64,000 nt of DNA from Mucilaginibacter ginsenosidivorans (lineage in GTDB: Bacteria > Bacteroidota > Bacteroidia > Sphingobacteriales > Sphingobacteriaceae). The DNA is taken from positions 1,178,001-1,242,000 of the forward strand of contig NZ_CP042436.1 of assembly GCF_007971025.1 (NCBI RefSeq). Reading direction: 5' to 3'. Position 1 is the stretch's first letter, and each line of letters begins with the position of its first letter. The notes under the pieces were generated by a model. The model saw nothing but the letters and a program-made list of their open reading frames with translations. It had not been told where the DNA came from and made no database searches. Below, in pieces: positions 1 to 9,977 of the stretch. Position numbers and translations under genes: made by a program.

Positions 1-3000
1 GCGAATCGATCATCGTGAAATCATTGAATATGATACCGTCGTTATTGAAGGTGATGCTTTCCTTAGGCATGGTGAAATAGGAATTGAGCATAGCTACGTT
101 GAAACCTACCTGGTTAAAGTTGACATCACCCCTTACTACCGGAGCCGACGTTGTTCCGCTGATCTTTAACTGCCCGCTTAGATTGCCCTTCGCATTTTTA
201 ATGCTCCCAAAAGTGAATCCCTCAATACTTTTCATATTAAGCCTGGCAATGTCCAGATTCAGGTCGAACGTGCTAGCCGGCGTGGCGTAGTAAAGCCCGC
301 TGAGGTTTACCTGGTTTCCTTTGCCCGTTATGCGTACATCGGCGGCGTAGGCATTTTGCGTTTGGTTATTTACTTTCAACGCTATATCGCCTACGGTATC
401 GCCTTTAAAACTAAAATCGTGTATGTTGAGTGCCGAAGTAAAATGCATATTAGTTTGCAGGTCGCGGATGTGTGCGTCGCCGTTTATTACTCCTCCAACC
501 TGCAGCGAATCCTGCTGTGCAGCCCGCGTTAATGTTTCGATCCGGAAATTTTTGAAGCTGATGGTCATAGGCGAATTCATTACCCGCGAATCGCTGTTCA
601 CACTTAGCACCTGGTTACTATTGCTGATGGCAAAATCCTTCGCCAAAATACCTTTGGTGCCAAAGTCCAGTTCGTTACCGGCATTAACGGCCCAGGGTGT
701 ATAATTGAGCACCAGGCCATCTTTCACAAAAGAGAATTTGTACTGGTCCGGCATAATGCTGAAAACACCGGCCACACGATACCGTTCTTTTTTTGCCGCG
801 TCGCGTACCTGTAGCATCACGTTCAGTTTATTATTCTGTGCGTTTCCAGAAACACGGGTGTACAGCAGGTCGATTGACGACGAAAGCTTGATCTCATTCA
901 CCGCAAGATTATAATTAAGCGCATTGTTGCCGGTATTTATGGCGAGTTTCATGTTATCTACAATGGTGGTGCCGTATACAACTTTGGGCATAGTACCGTT
1001 CACCACCAGTTCACCGCTGCGGCTATCGAAGCGACCGTCGACATTTACAGGTTCGAGCGTTTTAAGGTCGGGCGCAAATTGGGTCACCAAAGGGGTTTTA
1101 ACCGCGCGGATACTGAACGTGAAATGCTGCGGCGAATAGGCGCCTCTACCCTGCATAGTTTTACCGGCTGTACTGGTATTATAGTACTTATCTATTACAT
1201 CCTGCATAGCGGGTCCTATTTCGGTCAGCTTATATTTTCCGGCCATATGCGCTGTCAGCATGGGGGTTTTCAGCCGCAGCGTGCTACTATCGGCATTAGC
1301 GGTGGAGACAAGGTTAATGCTATCCAACCTGATAACCTGTTGTTTTTGCGCTACTACCAGATCGGTAAGTTTAATGTTCGCATTTAAATAGCCGGGATCA
1401 GCCGTAGGTACATCGGCGATCAGTTTGCCATGGATTTTAAGCGCGTCGTTGCTTAAATGAAGTTTTTGCAGATCAACACTATCGACTACAATAATTGAAT
1501 ATACCGATGGGTATTTTTTGTTCATGTTCGCACGACCATTTAGGGCAAAATGAATATTCGGGTCGTTCATGTGCATGTTGGCAGTATACTTACCATCGTG
1601 CCCGGTAGCCGTGAGTACCAGGTTCTGATAGGTATAACCCTTAACATAGGCGCTGGCAACATTCCCGCTCACCTGCAAATTGGCGGTTTTGGGGTCTGTA
1701 CCAGCTCCTTTAATGTTTAACGCTAATGTAATATTGCCTGCCGTTTTTGGTTGTTTTGTTAATGCCCCGACATTTAAGTTATTCGTTTTTATATTGGCTG
1801 AATATACTTCGTGACCTTTCTTATTGCCGTTCTTCATGGTGGCATCCAGGCCTACTGCGCCGTAGGAGGAACGTAGCATCATGCGGGTATTAAAATTATA
1901 CATGCTGCCCTTAAATGTCCCCTTTAGGTTTAAAGCAGAAGGAACGCTTACCGACGATGGTAGCATTCCCGGCGAAACCAGTTTAGTTATGTCGCTGCTG
2001 CCGGTGCTTAAGTCATTTATCGTGAGATCAAAATATGATTTATTGATATCCGGCAATCCCCTGATAACGGCTGACGCTTTGATATGCGTTTTACTTAACC
2101 CTCTCACCTCAAGTTCGGGGATACGAAGATTGTTTACCTTGCCGATAACCCGTCCGTCGATCCTGAATACCGCATCAGGTGAATGTTTAAACGGCTCCAT
2201 CGACGACATAGCGGGCATAAGTAGCAGCACATCTTTTAATCCGAGGCGACTGCCGTTAAGGTCGGCATTCACATACAACTTACCCGGATCTGTGCTTAAG
2301 GATTCGATAGAAGGGTAGCTCACCTGCAATTGTTTCTGCAATACCGTCTGCGGTGTTTCCAGGTACAGGTCGTTCAAATAGGAACTTTTCGGTCCGTATA
2401 AAAAGCTTGTATGAAATTTATTGACCCGCAGCCCGCTTTTTTCGGCAAAGGTAAGGGTGTTTATCCGGCCGGATATCGAATCAGGATTATAGGCCAGGTT
2501 CTCCATATCCACTTCAAGGCCGCGTATATGCATGTGCCCGAAATCGAGACCTTTGGCTACCGGGGCTGTTGCGTTATTGTCATACTTAATATCATCATTG
2601 GCAAAACTGATCTTAGCAATGGTAGCGCGCCAGCCTTTATCGCTTTTTGGCGACGCGACGAGTGTATCCAGTTTCTTTACCGCTTTAACAACCGCTTTTT
2701 TGACCGACTCAGGTTTGGCAAATGTGATCCCGGCTTTGGTGTCGTTAAGTTCGATAGTTTTTATGCCGACGTTTTGATTCTTCAGATCGATCTTATCCAT
2801 TACCACCAACAACTTACCCAGGTCCACCAGCGAAGACATCTGGTTGCTTTGGTAATTCACCTTGATCTTTGAAATGTCGATAGTACCGAGGTCCAAAGTC
2901 ATATTGATCGGTTTGGTGGCTGTATCAGGTGCCGTTACGGGCGTGGCTTTACCTTTCGGCGATTTTTGAATAATGTGTGCATCCACTCCTGAAAGGTTTA

Positions 3001-3604
3001 TCTTCGGGATAGTGAACTTCATTTTGTCCATATCAAAATCTTTGATCCTGGTGTCGAAATGGCCGAGCAGGAATTTGATATCATTGCCCGTGATAGCGTC
3101 TTTGTAGGCGATGTTGATCTTGTCGAGTATGATCTTATCGACAGAAAATTTCATTGACGAGGATGTATCGGCCGGGGTTACAGGTTTTCTCTGCTCACCC
3201 GCAAAAGCTTTGATAATGTAGTCGAAATTAAAAACACTATCGGGCCCGCGGTTCACATTCATCGTGATACCATCAAGATTTATTTCGTTTACCTCTACCT
3301 GGTGGTGCAGCAGCTTAAGCATACTGACATCCACCTTCAGGTTGTCTCCGGCAATCAGGGTGTCTTTTTTCTGGTCCTCGAAATATACACCCTGCAGCAC
3401 AATCAGTTTAGGCAGGCCCAATGAGATGTGCCCGATCGCTACTTTGGTGTGTATCTTTCCTTCGATAAAGGCAACTGCTTTGTTCTTGAGGTAATTCTGG
3501 ACGGAGGGGATCTGGATCAAAATGATGACAAGCAGGACTAGGAAAAGAACACTTCCAATTATCCAGAGTATGGTTTTAAGGGCTATGCGTCCGATCCGTC
3601 TCAA
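1..3604 (-). CDS. TamB/AsmA-like translocation and assembly protein (5' part, runs off the window)
   Basis: One open minus-strand frame runs from about 3604 past base 1, so at least 1201 codons are in the window and the C-terminus is missing. The N-terminus is a short basic stretch followed by one membrane segment (residues about 10-30, rich in I/L/V), then a very long beta-rich domain with repeated phrases such as LDKINI, FNNDGI and IKGAGTD. This layout, with a single anchor and a long periplasmic beta-helical groove, is that of AsmA/TamB proteins, which carry lipids or outer-membrane proteins across the periplasm. No ATG is available: the frame is closed by a TAA upstream and the best start is TTG at 3604, giving an N-terminus (M)RRIGRIALKTIL. 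The overlapping ATG at about 3639 is in another frame and stops early. Family call is by layout and composition; the defining C-terminal DUF490 region is outside the window. Confidence 0.8.
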   Translation of the reverse strand, partial: MRRIGRIALKTILWIIGSVLFLVLLVIILIQIPSVQNYLKNKAVAFIEGKIHTKVAIGHISLGLPKLIVLQGVYFEDQKKDTLIAGDNLKVDVSMLKLLHHQVEVNEINLDGITMNVNRGPDSVFNFDYIIKAFAGEQRKPVTPADTSSSMKFSVDKIILDKINIAYKDAITGNDIKFLLGHFDTRIKDFDMDKMKFTIPKINLSGVDAHIIQKSPKGKATPVTAPDTATKPINMTLDLGTIDISKIKVNYQSNQMSSLVDLGKLLVVMDKIDLKNQNVGIKTIELNDTKAGITFAKPESVKKAVVKAVKKLDTLVASPKSDKGWRATIAKISFANDDIKYDNNATAPVAKGLDFGHMHIRGLEVDMENLAYNPDSISGRINTLTFAEKSGLRVNKFHTSFLYGPKSSYLNDLYLETPQTVLQKQLQVSYPSIESLSTDPGKLYVNADLNGSRLGLKDVLLLMPAMSSMEPFKHSPDAVFRIDGRVIGKVNNLRIPELEVRGLSKTHIKASAVIRGLPDINKSYFDLTINDLSTGSSDITKLVSPGMLPSSVSVPSALNLKGTFKGSMYNFNTRMMLRSSYGAVGLDATMKNGNKKGHEVYSANIKTNNLNVGALTKQPKTAGNITLALNIKGAGTDPKTANLQVSGNVASAYVKGYTYQNLVLTATGHDGKYTANMHMNDPNIHFALNGRANMNKKYPSVYSIIVVDSVDLQKLHLSNDALKIHGKLIADVPTADPGYLNANIKLTDLVVAQKQQVIRLDSINLVSTANADSSTLRLKTPMLTAHMAGKYKLTEIGPAMQDVIDKYYNTSTAGKTMQGRGAYSPQHFTFSIRAVKTPLVTQFAPDLKTLEPVNVDGRFDSRSGELVVNGTMPKVVYGTTIVDNMKLAINTGNNALNYNLAVNEIKLSSSIDLLYTRVSGNAQNNKLNVMLQVRDAAKKERYRVAGVFSIMPDQYKFSFVKDGLVLNYTPWAVNAGNELDFGTKGILAKDFAISNSNQVLSVNSDSRVMNSPMTISFKNFRIETLTRAAQQDSLQVGGVINGDAHIRDLQTNMHFTSALNIHDFSFKGDTVGDIALKVNNQTQNAYAADVRITGKGNQVNLSGLYYATPASTFDLNLDIARLNMKSIEGFTFGSIKNAKGNLSGQLKISGTTSAPVVRGDVNFNQVGFNVAMLNSYFTMPKESITFNNDGIIFNDFTMIDS

Positions 3605-3753
3605 TTTTGTGAATTTTGAAAGTTGTAAAAATATCCATTCGTTTAGTGAATGCTTTTAGTACATCAACCGTAAAATGAATAACTTGTTTTTCGGGAATTC
3701 GGGTAAAAAGAATAGTAAGTGAGCTACTACATCAGAATTTCTTAAAGATGGGT

Positions 3754-4200
3754 TTAACAGGCATACGAAGAAGCAGCCAACAACGCAGCTTTGCAGCCGG
3801 CAAAGCTGGCCTGCGAGCTCAGCACGTCCATGTTTTGTGCCCTGGTGGTGCGCGGCAGCAAGTCGAGGCTAAACACTGCATTTCTCTGCTGTTTCCAGCT
3901 ATTTATCCCGTCAAGGTGATACAAAGGCTGGCAAACGCCAATAACTGCCTTGTTTTTTGTCGAGAGAAGACAAATCGTCCGCGTGGATACTCAACAGCAT
4001 ATCTGCTCCCTTCAAAATTTCACTCCCCGATCTTATTTCCGCGCCGCTCATTCTGTAGTCTTCGTCAACACAAAACGCCTTAAGTCCGGCGTCCTTTTCA
4101 ACCCAAACAGCGTGCGCCGATTTCGTTAAAACGGACACCTCTCCGGCAAGTAAGGATACTCCCGACTCAAAAGAGAGCTCTTTTAAATATCGATTATTAT
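3754..4200 (-). pseudogene. Decayed N-terminal fragment of NAD(P) transhydrogenase alpha / alanine dehydrogenase
   Basis: Two minus-strand frames together read as the start of an AlaDh/PNT N-terminal domain. Upstream of about 3948 the frame gives LSFESGVSLLAGEV..WVEKDAG and GAEIRSGSEILKGADMLLSI; downstream a different frame gives AVIGVCQPL, then FSLDLLPRTTRAQ and MDVLSSQASFAGCKAA, phrases typical of PntA after the first domain. The frame change lies at 3945-3950 next to an A-rich run, a TAA at 3754-3756 ends the second piece, and the original ATG near 4200 is lost. The NAD-binding domain and the pntB partner are absent. It is a dead remnant of about 140 codons. The long plus-strand frame here is only its shadow. 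Confidence 0.75.
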
Positions 4201-4426
4201 AGTAAATTTATTAGATGTATTACCTGGAAAGCGCGGGGGGGATTCTCATATACTTTCCCTTGTTATATGTATACGCAAGTTATGCCAATTTGTGTTACCA
4301 CCGGCATCGTTTCGGCTACTTAATGGATTAGTGGTAATTTTATGCATTTTTTCTATAGCGGTAAGAATTTATACATGCATTGAAGGAATCGTTCACGCTG
4401 TATTTGCCCCTGCCGAAAGTATTGAT
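4201..4426. other. Intergenic stretch, no gene seen
   Basis: About 230 bases between the pntA-like remnant and the end of the metal-efflux operon. It is AT-rich with one G7 run near 4235. I see no coding frame with a recognisable product and no strong hairpin terminator. Confidence 0.5.
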
Positions 4427-5635
4427 TTACATTTTCATTCCACCCATTCCATTGTCGTTCCCATTTTTAAATATTGCTTCACTGTTCAGTAAATAAGCGT
4501 TATTGGTTACTACAATATCACCATGATTTAAGCCGGAAAGAACGGGCACGTAATTTGAGTTGCCGGTCCCGGTTTTAACCATTTTTGACGAAAAGCTACC
4601 GTCTGCATTCTTAACCCATACCTTGCTGCCTTTACCATCCGTCAGGATTGCGGAAGCAGGCACAGCCAAAGAACGGTTGCTGTTGCCTCCGATCGAGATA
4701 TAGGCCAGCATACCGGGCCGTATCGTCCCTTGCGGATTGGAAATGCTGATCCTAATCAGGTCTACCTTAGAAGCATCCGATAATTCAGGATTAACAAATT
4801 CTATTTTTCCCGGGATAACCTTCCCATTCAGATCAGGAAAAGAAACGTTCACCAAAGCATTTTCCTGGCAGTTCCCGGCTTCACCGGCGTATAGCTGCGC
4901 CTCTATCCATAAATTATCGAGTGCCTGTGTTTTTAATATCATCATGCCCTCGGTTACGTAATCGCCTTCATGAACCGAAATACCGCTAACTGTTCCGCCA
5001 ACTTTACTTAATATGGTTGTCGTGGCTGAAACTTTCCCTGAAGTAGCCAGGGTTTTGATCTGAATGGCTGATAAGCCCCATAATTGCAACTTATTCTCCG
5101 CAGCGTGGATCAGTTGCCCGTAATCCACATCCGGATTATGTAACACTTTTTGTTGCTGGATGGCCAGAAGGTATTCCTTTTCAGCTTCCTGTAAATCTTC
5201 GCTATAAATCGAATAAACGGGTTGCCCTGCAGTTATTTTTTCACCAACCGTCCTCACGAATAACTGCTGTACCCGGCCGGCCACTCTTGCACTCAACTCG
5301 GCTGTTGTATTTTCGTTGGCGGTAACCGTGCCGGTCAGTGTTTTTTCCAGCCCGGTATTTTCTTCCCGCACGGTATCCGTTTGGATGCCGGATAGCTGCA
5401 ATTGCGTTGCCGTCAGGCTTATTTTATCGGAACTTCCGTTGCCGGCACCTGTTAGTTCTACCTTAATCAGTTTCATCCCGCAAACGGGGCAATTACCCGG
5501 ATGCTTCTGGTGTACCTCCGGGTGCATGGAACAGGTATAATAGGCTTTGCTTTGCTGTTGGGCTATCTGTTGTGGTTTTGGCTTGCAGGCGGCCAAAAAA
5601 AATAAGAGCAATACTACTATTTTCAATTTATTCAT
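4427..5635 (-). CDS. CusB-like RND efflux adaptor, lipoprotein with heavy-metal-binding domain (second copy)
   Basis: Periplasmic adaptor (membrane fusion protein) of a heavy-metal RND pump, 402 aa. A lipoprotein signal ends in LAAC (Cys17). Residues about 33-55 form a heavy-metal-binding domain with YTCSMHPEV, then CPVCGM, which probably binds copper or silver. The rest has the HlyD order: barrel-sandwich (LSARVAGRVQQLFV), alpha hairpin with AEKEYLLAIQQQ, and beta-barrel/membrane-proximal parts ending near 385. The C-terminus is Met/Gly rich (GNDNGMGGMKM), a plausible extra metal site. Its ATG overlaps the stop of the preceding adaptor by 8 nt, so it is the last gene of the operon. Two adaptors for one pump may form a mixed hexamer or serve different steps; this is inference. 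Confidence 0.9.
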   Translation of the reverse strand: MNKLKIVVLLLFFLAACKPKPQQIAQQQSKAYYTCSMHPEVHQKHPGNCPVCGMKLIKVELTGAGNGSSDKISLTATQLQLSGIQTDTVREENTGLEKTLTGTVTANENTTAELSARVAGRVQQLFVRTVGEKITAGQPVYSIYSEDLQEAEKEYLLAIQQQKVLHNPDVDYGQLIHAAENKLQLWGLSAIQIKTLATSGKVSATTTILSKVGGTVSGISVHEGDYVTEGMMILKTQALDNLWIEAQLYAGEAGNCQENALVNVSFPDLNGKVIPGKIEFVNPELSDASKVDLIRISISNPQGTIRPGMLAYISIGGNSNRSLAVPASAILTDGKGSKVWVKNADGSFSSKMVKTGTGNSNYVPVLSGLNHGDIVVTNNAYLLNSEAIFKNGNDNGMGGMKM

Positions 5636-6887
5636 GGCTTTGTGTCTTAATAAAACTTTCGCTGTCTGTTAAATATTGGGCGTTCGATGCCAGGCTATCC
5701 GTAACAGCCAGGCCCCTGGTGATCTGTATCTCAGAGTCATTTACTAACCCTGCACTAACCTGGTGGGCCTGGTAAGCAGCACCCTTTTTCAGCCAGACAA
5801 TTTGTGTTCGGCCCAAATTGACCAACGCAGCCCTGGGTATCCATAAACCACTTGTTTGCCCGGTTTTTATTTCGGCTTTGACCAGACTGTTTGCTTTCAG
5901 CTCATGGTTCATATTATCCAGGTAAACCCGGATGCTCGTTGACTTATCACCTTGCTGTAAAATAGGTTCAATAAAATTTACCTTCCCAATAAGATTTTTG
6001 CCCGGCAGGTCAGGCAGTGAAATTTTAACCGACTGGTTTAATCTCACTGCTGCTACATCGGCAGGGTCAATTTTGATAACGGCCCATAGCCTGTGGGGAT
6101 TAACCACATTAAACAGCGTTTGGCCTTTTTCGACATACATGCCTTCTTTGACCGCCAGGGGCAGGTTGTTGTAGAAACCAGAGGGCATTGCTGTTACAGC
6201 GGCACCTGGCATTTGGCTATGCGCCACGTCATGAACGTGCCCCTCGTAAGGGCTGTAAACCGGCAGGCTAAAAAAGGCTTTTCCTGTTTTGATAACCTGT
6301 TCAATTTGTGCGGAAGTCATGCCTAATAGCAATAATTTTTGTTTGGCTGCATGGGTCAATGCTGCTTCCTCCGGTGAGTTTTTGCTGATGTATAACAAAT
6401 CCTGCTGGGCAGTCACCATCTCCTGGCTATAGATATCAAAGATGCGCTGCCCCCGATGTATATCCTGGAAGGCATATTTAATGTATAGCTTTTCAATACG
6501 CCCGGAAAAACGGGAAGCAATATTGTTAAATGTCCGTGTATCAAAATCCAGATAGCCGTCTGCTAAGATGGTGGTTTGGACTTCCTTTTGTGTAGGAGTA
6601 ATGGCCCTGACTGTGGAAACAACGGATGAATTGACCGGTTGTAAAACGGTATTCAAACTTATGCCGGCGCCTTCACTGGCTTGTCCAGACTTTTTCACCA
6701 GCGTCATGCCACAGATCGGGCAGCCGCCCGGGTGGTCTTCCAATATCTGCGGGTGCATCGGGCAGGTATATTGTACTTCGCTTTTTGGCTGGGCACTGAA
6801 TGCTGGGGGTTGCGGACGGGAACAGGCGCCGATAGCTACGGCTATTGCCAGCATGCTGATTTTAATTGCTTTCATTTTCCTTTTCAT
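5628..6887 (-). CDS. CusB-like RND efflux adaptor, lipoprotein with heavy-metal-binding domain (first copy)
   Basis: Second periplasmic adaptor of the same operon, up to 419 aa. The signal sequence ends in IGAC, a lipobox. A heavy-metal-binding domain follows (YTCPMHPQI then CPICGM, about residues 39-63). The HlyD core shows the lipoyl half (ASRFSGRIEKLYI), a helical hairpin and VYSPYEGHVHDV near 215-226. His and Met residues around 226-240 (HDVAHSQM, AMPSG) recall metal-transfer Met sites of CusB. The start could be ATG at 6887 or 6875; both overlap the end of the TolC-like gene, which indicates translational coupling. It differs clearly from the downstream adaptor, so the pair is an old duplication rather than a recent one. 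Confidence 0.9.
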   Translation of the reverse strand: MKRKMKAIKISMLAIAVAIGACSRPQPPAFSAQPKSEVQYTCPMHPQILEDHPGGCPICGMTLVKKSGQASEGAGISLNTVLQPVNSSVVSTVRAITPTQKEVQTTILADGYLDFDTRTFNNIASRFSGRIEKLYIKYAFQDIHRGQRIFDIYSQEMVTAQQDLLYISKNSPEEAALTHAAKQKLLLLGMTSAQIEQVIKTGKAFFSLPVYSPYEGHVHDVAHSQMPGAAVTAMPSGFYNNLPLAVKEGMYVEKGQTLFNVVNPHRLWAVIKIDPADVAAVRLNQSVKISLPDLPGKNLIGKVNFIEPILQQGDKSTSIRVYLDNMNHELKANSLVKAEIKTGQTSGLWIPRAALVNLGRTQIVWLKKGAAYQAHQVSAGLVNDSEIQITRGLAVTDSLASNAQYLTDSESFIKTQSHE

Positions 6888-8088
6888 AAGCTACCTGTAA
6901 GATTAATACTTCCTGCAAAAGGTCCAAAGCGGTCATTCTTGCCGCTTGTAAATCATTGATGCTGTTTAATACCGACGGCAGATCGCCCGTATTCTGATCA
7001 TACGCCAATAAGGCTGTTTTATAACTATTCTGCAAAGCCGGGATGATATGTTGATCGTAGTTATTCAATTGCCTTTTCTTACTGCCCATGGCCGTTCTCA
7101 ATGAGGCAAGCTGCCCTTGCGCCTGGTTCAATATATCCCGCTTTTGCTGTTGCAACTCTTCCACTTCATAGCGGATACCCTTGATATTGGCCTTATATTC
7201 CTTTGAGGCCCAGGGTACAATGGGGATAGTGACAGAGGCCATGAGTATATATTGATTGGAATTACCGCCATAGGTAAACATATGCCCGGCCTGCAGGCCA
7301 AAATCAGGCTTACGCTTACTGTATTCCATTTGTGCATTCAATTGCTGCAGATCAATGTTCCGGCTGATGGCTTTAATATCGCTTCGTGCGCTTGCAAGGT
7401 CGGCCGTATCGGTTACCTTTAGTTCATAGTCCTTTAAATCAATATTGGTATCAATAGTAAAAGCTATTTGCTGATCCCTATCCATCAGCGTATTCAACAG
7501 GATATTCTTTTGGCTGATCTCGTTGTTGAGTTGCTCCCGGGTATTATCCAGTTCAAACAGCGCAGCCCTGGCTTTATAAATATTAGGCAGTCTTTCCTTA
7601 TTATAGGTCAGCCGGATGTTCGCGTCCTTGAGGACGTATTCCAGTAAATCTTGTGTATGCTGTAACAAGGTTAGTTTCTTTTCCAATACCACCCGTTCAT
7701 AATAGTACTGCCTGGCCTGGGCAAACAATTGATTTTTTAGATAGTTTTTATCGGCTGCTGTCACTTTGGACAGGCCTTTCATGTACGCTTCTTTTGCCCT
7801 TAACTTGGCCGGGTTGGTGAACATTTGCTCTGCCTGTATCATAAAAGAACCCATGTTAGGGTCCGGTCTGTACGGCGTCATATACTGACCGGCGGCGATT
7901 CTTGGGGCATCCAGGCTTTTGGCGCCGGTTGAGTAAGCATCCTGTGCTTTGGCTTTCGCATCAAAGGCCTGCAAGGCCGGATTGTTCGCTATCCGGGCGA
8001 TAACACTGTCTAAGGACAGTCGCTGTGCCCTGGCGAAATTTGCCAGGCATAACAATGCTGCCAGTATGATCTGATATTTTTTCATCAT
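6862..8088 (-). CDS. TolC-family outer-membrane efflux protein (CusC role)
   Basis: Outer-membrane channel of the tripartite efflux complex, about 408 aa. I chose ATG at 8088 (or the next codon at 8085), preceded by GGAGG and overlapping the pump stop as ATGA; the open frame extends further upstream but only through the pump gene. A signal peptide (LAALLCLANFARAQ) is followed by the OEP pattern: long helices with Ala/Gln/Leu repeats, LSLDSVIARIANNPAL at the N-terminus and a second OEP half after about residue 230. No lipobox Cys, unlike CusC of E. coli. Lies between pump and adaptors, fitting a single transcript. Confidence 0.88.
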   Translation of the reverse strand: MMKKYQIILAALLCLANFARAQRLSLDSVIARIANNPALQAFDAKAKAQDAYSTGAKSLDAPRIAAGQYMTPYRPDPNMGSFMIQAEQMFTNPAKLRAKEAYMKGLSKVTAADKNYLKNQLFAQARQYYYERVVLEKKLTLLQHTQDLLEYVLKDANIRLTYNKERLPNIYKARAALFELDNTREQLNNEISQKNILLNTLMDRDQQIAFTIDTNIDLKDYELKVTDTADLASARSDIKAISRNIDLQQLNAQMEYSKRKPDFGLQAGHMFTYGGNSNQYILMASVTIPIVPWASKEYKANIKGIRYEVEELQQQKRDILNQAQGQLASLRTAMGSKKRQLNNYDQHIIPALQNSYKTALLAYDQNTGDLPSVLNSINDLQAARMTALDLLQEVLILQVAYEKENESN

Positions 8089-9977
8089 TCCTTTACCTCC
8101 AATACTTCGAGCTTTCCGTATTTCCTTAACTCGTACTCTTTCACCATCAAAAAGATAAGCGGGGTAACCAACAAAATATGGGTGGAAGAAGTTAATACCC
8201 CGCCAATCATCGGCAGCACAATTGGCAGCATTACATCGCTGCCCGTGCCAGTTGCCCATAATACCGGCACTAAACCAAACAAGGCAACGCAAACCGTCAT
8301 GAGTTTTGGGCGCAAACGTTTTACAGCACCATTCATGACATAAATCCGGAGATCTTCTTTAGTAATAGTCTGCTTGCTATTGCCCTTTAAAGTAACCAAT
8401 TGCTGCATGGCATCATTCAAATATATGACCATGACAATACCGGTTTCCACGGCAATACCAAATAAGGCAATAAAGCCTACAGCCACGGCAACTGATAAGT
8501 GTACCCCAAAAAAGTACACCATGTAAGCCCCGCCGATGAGGGCAAATGGAATAGAGATGAGGCTGAAAAATGCTTCTCTTATCGAATGGAAAGCGAAATA
8601 AAGGCAGGCAAAAATAATGATCAGCACAACCGGCAATATCATCTTTAGGGTATGTTCTGCCCGTATCAAATTTTCATACTGGCCGCTCCATTCGATATAA
8701 TAGCCTTTTGGCAACATTTTAACCATTGCATTTAACCTGTCCTGCGCTTCTTTTACTGTACTGCCCAGGTCGCGGTCGCGGACATTAAATAACACCGTGC
8801 CTCGTAGCAACGCATTCTCCGATTGAATCATGGCCGGTCCATCGCTGATCTTAATATCGGCAACGGACGATAGCGGTATGGGGCCGTTGCCGGCTGTTTG
8901 CACCAGTGTCCGTTTAATGACCTCCAGGTTATTTCTGTAGTCCTGCGCGAAACGGACATTGACACTAAAGCGCTGCCTGCCCTCTATTGTCCTGGTCAGG
9001 TTCATACCGCCCAAAGCACTTTCCACTACTTCATTCACATCATCCACGCTTAAACCATAACGGCCTATGGCCTCCTTATTGACCTTGATATCCAAATATC
9101 TGCCGCCGGTTATAGGATCAACATACAGATCTTTTACACCCTTTACGCCCTGCAAGGCCATCTTGATCTGATTAGATAAAGCGCTGATGGTATCCAGGTT
9201 CTGGCCATAAACTTTCAGGCCCACATCGGTTCGTATACCTGTCGACAACATATTGATACGGTTGATGATCGGCTGTGTCCAGCCGTTCACTACGCCCGGT
9301 ATTTGCAGCTTGGCGTTTAGTTCGTTAATAATATCTTCCTTTTTGCGCCCCTTGCGCCATTCGTCTTTAGGTTTTAATAAAATGATGGTTTCCGTCATAC
9401 TAATGGGCGAATTATCGGTAGCGGTATTGGCCCGCCCTGCCTTACCTAAAACGCTTTTTACTTCGGGTACGCTTTTGATAATCTTATCCTGCACCTGCAA
9501 CAACTGTTTAGCCTCCGCATTAGAAACATCCGGCTGTGTTACCGGCATAAACAGGATAGTCCCCTCGTCTAAAGGTGGCATAAACTCGCTGCCTAAGCTT
9601 AATAACAAGGGAATACTGATCAGCAGGGCTATTACATTGATGGTTAACGTTGTCTTGCGCCAGGTAACGCACCATTTCAATACAGGCCGGTAAGCTTTTT
9701 CCAAACCCCGATTCAGTGGGTTGCGGTCATCCGTCCTCAATTTCCCTTTCAGGAAAAAAGAGATCAGCACCGGCGCCAGTGTTACCGCGAGGATAGCATC
9801 AATGGCCAGAATAAATGTTTTTGTCCACGCCAGAGGCCCAAACAATTTGCCTTCCTGTCCTTCCAATAGAAACACCGGCAGAAAGGAAGCAACAATGATG
9901 AGCGTGGAAAAGAACACACCACGCCCCACCTGCTTACAGGATGCTTCTATGATTTTAATTCGTTCTGCTGTGGTCAT
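8085..9977 (-). CDS. cusA: CusA/CzcA-type RND metal pump, C-terminal part (second frame of a split gene)
   Basis: This 630-aa frame covers the second part of a heavy-metal RND transporter from just after transmembrane helix 4 to the C-terminus. It begins TTAERIKIIEASCKQVGRG, which in intact pumps follows directly on the VENSHRN segment. Seen here are LPVFLLEGQEGKLF, a large periplasmic loop with the second porter and docking domains, and the GIAVETGIVMVIYL helix with the acidic residue of the proton relay. The ATG at 9977 overlaps the stop of the N-terminal part (ATGA). Together the two frames contain a full-length pump of about 1055 aa with nothing missing. Whether it is translated as two chains or as one by slippage at the A8 run cannot be decided from sequence. 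Confidence 0.9.
   Translation of the reverse strand: MTTAERIKIIEASCKQVGRGVFFSTLIIVASFLPVFLLEGQEGKLFGPLAWTKTFILAIDAILAVTLAPVLISFFLKGKLRTDDRNPLNRGLEKAYRPVLKWCVTWRKTTLTINVIALLISIPLLLSLGSEFMPPLDEGTILFMPVTQPDVSNAEAKQLLQVQDKIIKSVPEVKSVLGKAGRANTATDNSPISMTETIILLKPKDEWRKGRKKEDIINELNAKLQIPGVVNGWTQPIINRINMLSTGIRTDVGLKVYGQNLDTISALSNQIKMALQGVKGVKDLYVDPITGGRYLDIKVNKEAIGRYGLSVDDVNEVVESALGGMNLTRTIEGRQRFSVNVRFAQDYRNNLEVIKRTLVQTAGNGPIPLSSVADIKISDGPAMIQSENALLRGTVLFNVRDRDLGSTVKEAQDRLNAMVKMLPKGYYIEWSGQYENLIRAEHTLKMILPVVLIIIFACLYFAFHSIREAFFSLISIPFALIGGAYMVYFFGVHLSVAVAVGFIALFGIAVETGIVMVIYLNDAMQQLVTLKGNSKQTITKEDLRIYVMNGAVKRLRPKLMTVCVALFGLVPVLWATGTGSDVMLPIVLPMIGGVLTSSTHILLVTPLIFLMVKEYELRKYGKLEVLEVKE

Noticed and set aside
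84..3494. Series of plus-strand open frames across the first 3.5 kb
   Set aside because: They are shadows of the long minus-strand TamB-like gene; their translations are low-complexity and lack starts with ribosome-binding sites.
3748..4083. Plus-strand 111-codon frame
   Set aside because: Shadow of the pntA-like remnant, whose minus-strand reading gives clear family motifs.
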